Assembly (NCBI GenBank): GCA_003118195.1
Contig: BEXV01006361.1
Location: 1-11,434, forward strand
Length of the DNA stretch: 11,434 nt
Reading direction: 5' to 3'
Source of the DNA: Hemicentrotus pulcherrimus
Lineage: Eukaryota; Echinodermata; Echinoidea; Camarodonta; Strongylocentrotidae
The notes beneath the pieces are model-generated. The model did no database searches and was not told the DNA's origin. It saw only the letters and a program-made list of their open reading frames with translations. The stretch's first letter is position 1, and the number at the start of each line of letters is the position of its first letter. A program made the position numbers and the translations under genes. Below are positions 1 through 6,747 of this stretch, piece by piece.

Positions 1-36
1 GTGAAACATTTCATATGCTTTTTGCAGAAGCAAAGT

Positions 37-67
<31 letters not shown>

Positions 68-69
68 GC
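37..69 (+). repeat. (CA)n microsatellite ending in CGTGCGCGC
   Basis: About 12 CA units run from 37 to about 61, followed by alternating purine-pyrimidine CGTGCGCGC. The whole stretch alternates and could in principle adopt Z-form DNA. Confidence 0.95.
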
Positions 70-1531
70 AAAAATGATCGTTGATATTTGACATTCGATA
101 TTTGATATGTGCGGCATGATTAATTTTGTTAGGGATGTCATTTGGATCTGCTATGACCGAATTAATACCCAAATCCCAATTGTTTTAATCAAACAAAGTC
201 ATAAGCAACTTTGGCGCAAGTCGATTTTTGAACTCTCGCAATCAGGGCCTCCTGTTCATCTAAGCGTGAACACAAACTACACAAAAATGATACTAAATGA
301 TTCGGAATACTGTTCATAGATGATTTTGAAATTATTAACAATTTTCTAGGTGTAAACGTTTTTGGACTCACACTGTAGTATATTTTGCCATGGTTTTTTT
401 TTTTGGTGTGTGAAATTCAGCTTTTTTGGAAGTGTCAGGGTATGAGGCGACTGGAAATGTGTTGCATAAATGAAAATAAGGGGGAAATTGTTGGTTGATG
501 TTGATGCAAGTGGATGTAGTACCTTTTGAAACCGAGCTCTTCATATATTGCACCCTGATCTACACCTTCCTCCCTCAGTTACACACTGACTTTTACGTCC
601 ACATCGAAATTCGAATTGCACTTTTAAAGCCCACTGCACACTCTACAATCCGTCTGCGTTCCGAACTTTGTAGATATTGCAGTCATTTTCATGAGATACG
701 AACATGTTTTTAAATACACATATGAATAGTAAATCGAAATTGTTGTTTGTTGCCTTTCAGTTGGGGACTATGGGGAAAAGCAATATTTATTTTTCAAATT
801 TTACGCATTTTCGCATTCTCTTCTGTGAGCATGTGCTGAGCTGGGGAAAGTAACATATCACTGTCTCTTGTTAGCTCACTAATGATAGACAGATATGTCA
901 AAAAAAGAAGGAGATCTGGGTTTATTTTTTTTAGGGTGGAGCTTAGCAGGTCGGAGAAAATTATTTTTAAGAAATGTTTAAAAATCTATGAAATATATTT
1001 AGATGTTTGAATAACGATATATGAGTTGTATGCAGCCTGCAAATAGACAGGAATCAACTTATGATTGGATGTCACGTGACCTTTAAATATTTAACCTACT
1101 GTAGTTTAGAAAGGTGCATTTTAGAGCAACTTTTATCACAGATCTGAGTTTGATATCCTTCCTTTCAAACTTTTCTCTGAAAGATCGTGTCGGAAGTGAA
1201 AAGAGAAATGAAATAGATGAATCCGAATATTATGATACTTTAGTGTCTGTCCGAGGAGTTCTCTGAAAACTGGAAATCTAAAGCTTTGAAAATCGAAAAT
1301 TGTCGATCTAAAAACTAGCTATCGACTTGATGACACCATCTTATGTGGAGTACGCATATTCACAATGGTTTTGCATCAATTAAGCACGGCGCATCGCCTC
1401 AGCTATAGACGAGCCGATCGGTTCCACGTGTAATTTGACCCCTGTTGACCGGTAATTTCGAGGGGGGGGGGGGGGACTTTTTATAATTTGCTTTTGTGCA
1501 ATGCTGAAAGGGAAATATTTTCTATTCCTTT
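70..1531. other. AT-rich noncoding stretch, no gene seen
   Basis: It has a T-run at 394-404 and a G14 run at 1462-1475. The short open frames here (107-319, 368-553, 495-713) do not resemble known proteins. A splice-acceptor-like TGCCTTTCAG near 760 leads into no recognisable exon. Confidence 0.5.
1462..1475 (+). repeat. G14 homopolymer run
   Basis: Fourteen consecutive G in an AT-rich setting. Similar G or C runs recur at 2691-2701, 2771-2777, 2838-2848 and 8781-8790. Confidence 0.95.
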
Positions 1532-1690
1532 ATACAGTCAAACGCATTTTAGTGACCACCTGTCTACAAAGGCCACATTTGTCGTTTCCCTTGACAATTG
1601 TTTCTCATTGAACATGTACTAAGGAACCTGTATACAAAGACTACTTTTTTCTGCTTCCATTGGGCGGTCGCTATTGACAGGTTCTATGGT
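1532..1690. repeat. Repeat element built of ACCTGT...GACC sub-units in both orientations
   Basis: ACCTGTCTACAAAGGCCAC (1558-1576) and ACCTGTATACAAAGACTAC (1626-1644) are related direct copies. GGTCGCTATTGACAGGT (1666-1682) is a related copy in the opposite orientation. The left edge reads TATACAGTCAAA. Elements of this AACCTGT-AGCGACC style are, from memory, common dispersed repeats in marine invertebrates. I cannot name a family. Confidence 0.55.
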
Positions 1691-1707
1691 AAAAAGTACA
1701 GCTCGTA

Positions 1708-1915
1708 GTGATCATGTGATTATATAATGTTGATTTGATACCGTATCTGACTTTGCCCATGTGTTTATAATATTTATATCTGCTGTGCACAATTTCTGTG
1801 GTTCTCATCATTACAAAATCGTGTCAGAGTAAATAATATGATACAAGTTGTTTGCATGAATAAAATAAAACTATAGTTAGCTTTCCCAGGAGAAACGCGT
1901 GATAAAGTTCCAAGC
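1708..1915 (+). repeat. Dispersed repeat, copy A
   Basis: It shares in order with copy B: GTGATCA, GACTTTGCCC, GTGTCAGAGTAAAT and GATACAA-TTGTTTGCATGAA. It shares GGAGAAA...GATAA..TTCCA with copy C. Spacing between these landmarks differs from copy B by small indels. Confidence 0.7.
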
Positions 1916-1941
1916 AAAAAGTTTTTGACCTACAAGCTATT

Positions 1942-1967
1942 TGCTTACGGTGCCTGCTTACGGTGCC
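1942..1967 (+). repeat. 13-bp tandem duplication
   Basis: TGCTTACGGTGCC is repeated exactly at 1942-1954 and 1955-1967. It lies between copies A and B of the dispersed repeat. Confidence 0.9.
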
Positions 1968-1983
1968 TGGTACATTTATAAGA

Positions 1984-2345
1984 GGTCGCTGTGATCAAGT
2001 GTGTTTTTATATATCAAATTTGACTTTGCCCCTGTGTTTTTATGATATCTGTATTTGCCTTGTACAATATTGCTAGTCCGTATCGGTACATAATCGTGTC
2101 AGAGTAAATGGAAGATGTGTCATATCATATATATGATACAACTTGTTTGCATGAAGTGCCTAAAGATACTGCTAAATAAACAGTTAAAACAATCTTTCGA
2201 AGAAAATATTAGCGTTCCGTAATCAAAGGGCTTCATTGCCAGATTGCGTGCATCTTATCTCCCTCGTATCATCATAAAATATTATCGAGCAGGTCACCTG
2301 ATCATGATGCACGTCATAGAATCTAAACAATGATCGATTTGCCTT
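1984..2345 (+). repeat. Dispersed repeat, copy B (longest)
   Basis: Its first half matches copy A, with GACTTTGCCC at 2022 and GTGTCAGAGTAAAT at 2096. It has about 20 extra bases before GATACAACTTGTTTGCATGAA (2135-2155). Its second half matches copy C through GCGTGCATC (2246-2254) to an ATCTAAACA motif near 2322. Confidence 0.7.
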
Positions 2346-2638
2346 CGAAATATCATTCTTCGTTACTTGACTACTGTAACTAAATCATTTGTTTGTGTTT
2401 GATTTTTGCAAAGAGTTCGAGTTGTCATTTGCTATTCCCATACATGCATAGTTACCTTATTTTCCTTACTAATGCTAAATAATGGTATTGAAAATATTTG
2501 ATCGGTTAGTGTAATTTTTATCGTGCAGATTAAAACAAAAATCATCTATATTATCAAATATCATTAATGGTCAATAAACCCATTTACACTTTGCAACAAG
2601 AAGGACTTATGTTTTGACTTATGTTTGATATTATATGA
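2346..2638. other. AT-rich spacer between repeats
   Basis: No gene, RNA or repeat is recognised between dispersed repeat copy B and the hAT-like element. Confidence 0.5.
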
Positions 2639-2646
2639 TGTATGGT
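2639..2646 (+). repeat. Left target-site duplication of the hAT MITE
   Basis: TGTATGGT, identical to 2805-2812. An intact duplication suggests a fairly recent insertion. Confidence 0.85.
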
Positions 2647-2804
2647 CAGGCGCGTACGCAGGGGGGTAGTTTTGGGGTTAACCCCCCCCCCCTCGAGTTT
2701 TTTTTTTAATGTGTATGTTTTATGGATTTTTTTGGGGGAAAACACCCCCCTTTTGATTTTAAACCCACCCCCCCCCCTTGAAAAAAATCCTACGTACGCC
2801 ACTG
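2647..2804. mobile_element. hAT-superfamily MITE (158 bp) with 8-bp target-site duplication
   Basis: The left end CAGGCGCGTACGCAGG and the reverse complement of the right end, CAGTGGCGTACGTAGG, match at 13 of 16 bases. Both are flanked by the exact 8-bp direct repeat TGTATGGT (2639-2646 and 2805-2812). An 8-bp duplication with CAG...GGCG-type ends is typical of hAT transposons. The inside is only homopolymer-like C, G, T and A runs with no transposase, so it is nonautonomous and was moved in trans. Open frames overlapping it on both strands are by-products of the homopolymers. Confidence 0.88.
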
Positions 2805-2812
2805 TGTATGGT
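2805..2812 (+). repeat. Right target-site duplication of the hAT MITE
   Basis: TGTATGGT, the partner of 2639-2646. Confidence 0.85.
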
Positions 2813-3461
2813 TCATGTAAAGATGGTTTTGTAGTCGGGGGGGGGGGACAATCTGACATCACGTTTGAAATTCTTGTCTTATGCTCTAAAATGCAGCCCA
2901 CGAAAAAGAAACCAAGTTGAATGCATATCATGTGATGTACAGATTTTTATTATAACAATACATTTAATATATCATAAATATTTACAGTTTTCACCTTTTC
3001 AATCACAAATAATGGCCGAAAGTTATGGTTAATTCTTAGTCTCAACCATGACAATTATTTTATCCACCTTATTTTGTTTGTCTTAAATTTTTGGGCAGCT
3101 GTATAAGAATCCAAATTACTGTTTTAAAAGTTTTAAGCTATTATGCGATATTGCAAGAAAGCAGAACACCTCAAGATGTGAACACTGTGAACTCGCATTA
3201 ACCATCAGATTACCATCGAAGAGAATTCCCTTGATTTAAATCTTACAAGTATGCTAAGTGATAAACAGTTATATACAACATTATATCATTATACCTCAGG
3301 GAAATCTGCTTCAATGAATGTTTAAAGAGAGATGAATAAATGTTTCCAATTGCTTTACGTATTTTGCCCAAATGCCGATAAAAGAAAAATATTTTAAATT
3401 TCAAATCGAGAATTTCAAATTCTCTGAAGTCAGGCGGAAATGTAGGTTGGTTGGAATGTTT
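2813..3461. other. AT-rich stretch without a recognised gene
   Basis: It contains a G-run at 2838-2848 and the direct repeat AATTTCAAAT at 3397-3406 and 3411-3420. Nothing else is supported. Confidence 0.5.
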
Positions 3462-3656
3462 GTTTTACCCGACTGGTAGGGAAGCATGTGCATGCTTGTA
3501 AGTAAGCAATAAGTGAACCGATGGCTTTAAGTCCTTTCCTAGCGACTTGGGAATGATGTTTACTGCCTTAGCAAAGGGCACTAGCGCAACAAATATGTTT
3601 CGAACCAGGGCCTCCCGATTATGATACCACTGCTATACAACTGAGCCATCGCACCT
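3462..3656 (-). mobile_element. tRNA-derived SINE, degraded copy
   Basis: Read on the minus strand, the head carries an A-box-like TGGCTCAGTTGTATAG (complement near 3633-3648). It also has a B-box-like GGTTCGAAACA (complement near 3596-3606). These are the two internal promoter elements of RNA polymerase III. The body continues GTGCCC-TTTGCTAAGGCAGT, AGTCGCTAGGAAAGGACTTA and AAGCCATCGGTTC. It ends near GTCGGGTAAAAC. The head does not fold as an intact tRNA. The body style resembles SINEs of echinoderms and other marine invertebrates as I remember them. No clear target duplication was found, so the ends are approximate. Confidence 0.7.
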
Positions 3657-3790
3657 CACTCATGTAGTGGTGAAATTATGAAATGGTGATTATACAGTGG
3701 ATAAGTTCGTCTTAGACTATTTTTTCAAATTCACTGCGATGAGAATTAATCATGATGTGGTTGCTTTTTTATTATGAAAGATATTTTTGA

Positions 3791-3791
3791 N
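3791..3791. other. Ambiguous base (N)
   Basis: It is the only undetermined base, lying in AT-rich noncoding sequence. It is a sign of draft or polymorphic sequence. Confidence 0.99.
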
Positions 3792-4829
3792 AGTATACCA
3801 GTTTTACAGAAGAATAAGAAATATACACACACCCACATTTTTTAAATATTTTGTTTTGTTGTTGTTGCTCACTTGCTTGCTTTGAAAAAATCATAGTCGG
3901 CTAACTTGTCAGCGATATGTGTATACGTATTCTAGCGACGTCCCCAGTGGTATTATTTGATTTGAACCAGTAAATGTTATTTCCATAGTAACTTTAGTAT
4001 GAATATCGACATTATGTTCATAGAAAGCAAACCAATAATGTTAATAACTTTTATTCATATATTTACAGACTTTTCTGTACAATGCATTATTCATGAAGAA
4101 AACACACAACCATAGCGTAATCTCTAAATAATATACACCCATTTTAGTAATTAAAGAGAAGTAATCAATCATACATATCAAAGATCATATCAAAATCAAT
4201 TCAAATTGTCAGAAAATTTGACCGACGGCTTCCACACATGATATAGAATAACTATGTCTGTTTACAAAATATGTACAGAAAGTATCAATATGTAAATACA
4301 CATCTACAAAAATGATCACTTCATATAGTTAGTTTTTAAATATTTAAACTTTAACAAATCTCTCTTCCTTACAGGTGTATCAACCACTCTTTTATGACTT
4401 TGCTTATATACCTCATCATTGTAAATATACATGCTAATCAAGACAGAATACGTTAGATTATCAATTCTGTATATTCATAAGCATTAGAAAGCATAACAAT
4501 CCTGATAAAATTCATGCTCTGAATCTTCCGAATATAATGCACTTTAACAAAAAATAGAAATAAAAAACGGAGTCAAGCCTAATATAACTACGGGTTATTA
4601 TTTTCTTACAATGTAGTTTGATAGTTACAGGTACAACGTGAGTCGTCTTTCCAGACCCTTTACTATTTATCTCTCCAAGAAAATATTTTCTTCTTGTTTC
4701 AATATTGGCCCTATGTTTTATACTCAACCAGCCTATATACACATATCGTTTTGAGTAGACAATTAGAAAAAATAACAGCATCATAGATTATAATTTCTTT
4801 ACACATCTTGAATACTTATACAACATTTA

Positions 4830-4851
4830 ACAAAATTATTAATAATTTTGT
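4830..4851. repeat. Perfect 22-bp AT-rich palindrome
   Basis: The left half is ACAAAATTATT and the right half is its exact reverse complement, with no spacer. Confidence 0.9.
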
Positions 4852-5302
4852 AGCAGTTTTGTTACCTACTACCCGATTTGAAATCAAGAGATAAAGCCAT
4901 TAAAAAGAAACGAGGTAGCCTTATCATCGAATAAACACATTTTTGTAGTACATTTCAGTTTCTGCTTTACGTTATCTGTTAAAACCTCTATGGTCAGAAG
5001 TGCCCAAAAATATTGTTTTTTGTCACAGTAATTTTTCTTTTTTAACATTCTGTGGAAAACCACTCACAATTTGCCTGGACGAAATATCATATACATTCGT
5101 ATTTTCACCGCTTCATTGATTGGGATATGCACAGTGTTTGAAACAGCACAATTTTTTTACTGTTACAATCTTTGTTCAACATGAATTAGTTTTATGCAAG
5201 CGAAAGTCTTGAATTCAAGTCTACTGGCCTTGACTTCAAAAATACGGTTGTCCATTTCCGTGGATGAAATCCTTTGATCAAGAGTGACAATAGTCATGGT
5301 GG

Positions 5303-5308
5303 TTTAAT
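5303..5308 (-). promoter_or_regulatory. Weak candidate poly(A) signal (ATTAAA) for the GCPII-like gene
   Basis: The plus strand reads TTTAAT. By eye no AATAAA occurs on the minus strand between 6545 and about 5200, so this variant hexamer is the nearest candidate. It would imply a 1.2-kb 3' UTR containing the inverted repeat at 5408-5940. ATTAAA occurs easily by chance. Confidence 0.2.
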
Positions 5309-5573
5309 AATGTTCATCAATGTTGTTGTGGCAGAAATATAACGGCTTTTGGACGTCCTGCTTGAATACAAGTCTTGTCATGTCAGAAGAATGTTACCAT
5401 GCAGCTTGCAGGATAGCCTTTAAACAAGGCCACTTGTTTGTTAGACGCCGAGCGACTAAAACGAGACTAATCGCGAAAACCCGGGTTGAACGAGAGAGCG
5501 AGAAGCGCTGCCAAGTAGCCTTTAGTAATGTGATTTCGATGTCTTATGTTAACCTCTGTTTCCGACTAGAATT

Positions 5574-5592
5574 CGCTACCGAAATGGTAGCG
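5574..5592. repeat. Perfect 7-bp stem-loop in the left arm
   Basis: CGCTACC (5574-5580), loop GAAAT, GGTAGCG (5586-5592). It lies next to a CCAAT motif inside the left arm of the inverted repeat, so it is probably part of that element. Confidence 0.7.
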
Positions 5593-5641
5593 TCCAATCA
5601 GCGAACGTATCCTCGTATCGGCCGTCAGCATATAGCATCCA

Positions 5642-5671
5642 TCACACACACAGACACAGACACACATGCAC
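5642..5671 (+). repeat. Short imperfect CA/GACA microsatellite
   Basis: CACACACACAGACACAGACA and following units. It lies near the centre of the large inverted repeat. Confidence 0.8.
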
Positions 5672-5828
5672 AGTAAACTCTACGTAATACGAACATTACG
5701 AACATATGGTCTAAGACCTCTGACCTCTACATCGAACGAAAACGAGTTGGACTGGATCGTCGTTCTGATTGGTCAAAATGTACGTATCTATGAATAATTC
5801 ATGCGGAGCAGTGAAACCCACTTTCCAA

Positions 5829-5916
5829 AAGGCCTCGTGACATTCGTCACTCGTTCGCGCGTTCACCCGGGGTATCGAGGCTCATTTCAGCCGCTAAGCC
5901 AGGATCACGAGGCCTT
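5829..5916. repeat. Nested perfect 12-bp inverted repeat in the right arm
   Basis: AAGGCCTCGTGA at 5829-5840 is the exact reverse complement of TCACGAGGCCTT at 5905-5916, leaving a 64-base loop. It sits entirely inside the right arm of the larger inverted repeat. Confidence 0.85.
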
Positions 5917-5940
5917 GTCAAAAGGCTACTTGCAGGAACG

Positions 5941-6545
5941 CTATGCTCGTTGCACACGGGGCGTCATTAAAGACTTTTAAATTTTCGTGGACTGATACGT
6001 GTGACGTCCATTCAAGACAGTGCATTAAAAGGTCGTCGATCGTAGCAATCCCCATTGTCTTCGTGCGAATCTCAAAGTCCCTAATTAACTGACGTAAGAC
6101 TACGTCAGAGACTGTCGGGGTTTCCGACGCACCATGTGACGGTTAACTTGAGCAAGTAGTGAATGCGAAAGTCAAAATATTGCAGAGATTTACTGACACG
6201 TGCACCAATTGTTTTCATAGGCTCGATTAGCGTATCATAGTAGCGCATTCGTGTGCAATTGATATTCCATTGCACGCTAGGCGTCATTTTCATTCAGAAT
6301 ATGAAGCATAAATGCACAGGACTGGTCAAGACGGAGACCCTTCGCTAGGCAAAACTACTTGATGCAGGGGTGCGATAGCGAGAGGTTTAGGATTTTGCAC
6401 GAAATTAGCACGGACAAAACACTAGATACATGAACTATAGTCATTGTCAAGAGTAGAGCATCGAGCAAGCGATTTGGCATAGTGGAACGATGGTCCGTAT
6501 GCAACGTGCATTGTGCCATCAATTGTAATAAAGCAATCACTGCGT
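5941..6545. other. Region just 3' of the GCPII-like gene, no further gene recognised
   Basis: It is more CpG-rich than the flanks. It includes a perfect inverted pair CTGACGTA (6089-6096) and TACGTCAG (6101-6108) with a 4-base spacer. Another TGACGTC lies near 6002. It is likely 3' UTR or downstream sequence of the minus-strand gene. Short open frames here (minus 6105-6293 and 6355-6552) match nothing I know. Confidence 0.5.
6089..6108. promoter_or_regulatory. Inverted pair of CRE-like TGACGTA sites
   Basis: CTGACGTA, spacer AGAC, TACGTCAG: two 8-bp perfect inverted arms holding TGACGT half-sites, as bound by the CREB/ATF family. No function is shown. The site lies downstream of the minus-strand gene. 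Confidence 0.3.
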
Positions 6546-6747
6546 CTACCACGACGTCACATCTTTGAGAACGGCGGTTGCTGTCTCAATTGCATGCGTC
6601 AAAATGGCGACTTGTTGTGCCACAACTTTCTAGCGCCTCTCTTGGTCGGAATCCTGGAAGATCTTGTGCAGTGCATCAGCGATGCCGGGGAAGGGTCCAA
6701 CTTTGTCGGCGCTAGACTCTGTGAGTCTTGGCGAGAACAATACGTGC
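6546..6747 (-). CDS. Terminal exon of the GCPII-like gene, with an internal in-frame TAG
   Basis: The acceptor is TTCAACAG, with the AG at 6749-6748. Reading on from the split Arg codon gives RHVLFSP, then FPGIADALHKIF, matching human RHVIYAP and FPGIYDALFDIE. TAG at 6630-6632 is codon 39 of the exon. A further 27 codons stay open to a second TAG at 6546-6548. With the second part included, the C terminus aligns without gaps to human FOLH1 from A-L-F-D-I-E onward, and the first TAG falls on human Trp725. The exon would then end two residues beyond the human protein. If the TAG is read as stop, the last 28 residues are lost. C-terminal residues of human GCPII are known to be needed for folding and activity. 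Confidence 0.85.

Larger units (their letters stand above)
3657..5407. other. Long AT-rich noncoding stretch
   Basis: No exon, RNA gene or transposon is recognised. It includes an ambiguous base at 3791, a perfect 22-bp palindrome (4830-4851) and a CTTGAATTCAAG palindrome (5208-5219). A splice-acceptor-like TCTTCCTTACAG ends at 4374 and leads to no family I know. The open frame at 4512-4784 (minus) is AT-rich and unrecognised. Confidence 0.5.
5408..5940. repeat. Large imperfect inverted repeat (foldback-like), arms of about 190-205 bp
   Basis: The left arm (about 5408-5612) matches the reverse complement of the right arm (about 5752-5940). Shared landmarks in order are: AGCCTTT then ACAAGGCC; CGACTAAAACGAG against CGGCTGAAATGAG; ACCCGGGTTGAACG against ACCCCGGGTGAACG; a second GCCTTT; then CCAATCAGCGAACG against CCAATCAGAACG. 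The centre (about 5613-5751) has a CA-type microsatellite. Each arm also carries the AGCCTTT/GGCCTTT motif at both ends, so sub-repeats exist within arms. It is probably a nonautonomous transposable element. I could not find its exact ends or a target duplication. Confidence 0.65.

Noticed and set aside
2584..2931. Open frames on both strands around 2584-2931
   Set aside because: They are made by G/C and A/T homopolymers of the hAT MITE and give low-complexity Pro, Gly and Lys runs.
3596..3656. Possible true tRNA gene on the minus strand
   Set aside because: No proper cloverleaf, a degenerate B box, and a SINE body attached.
4355..4440. Plus-strand exon after a strong acceptor TCTTCCTTACAG
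   Set aside because: Two frames stay open for about 20 to 26 codons but match no protein I know, and no matching donor or neighbour exon is seen.
5320..5676. 118-codon plus-strand open frame
   Set aside because: It runs through the left arm of the inverted repeat and into a CA microsatellite; no family resemblance.
6550..6615. Promoter-like cluster: GACGTCAC (CRE) and AAAATGGCG (YY1-like, also a good start context) on the plus strand
   Set aside because: These bases are the complement of the terminal GCPII-like exon, so they are explained by coding sequence. The ATG at 6604 opens only nine codons.
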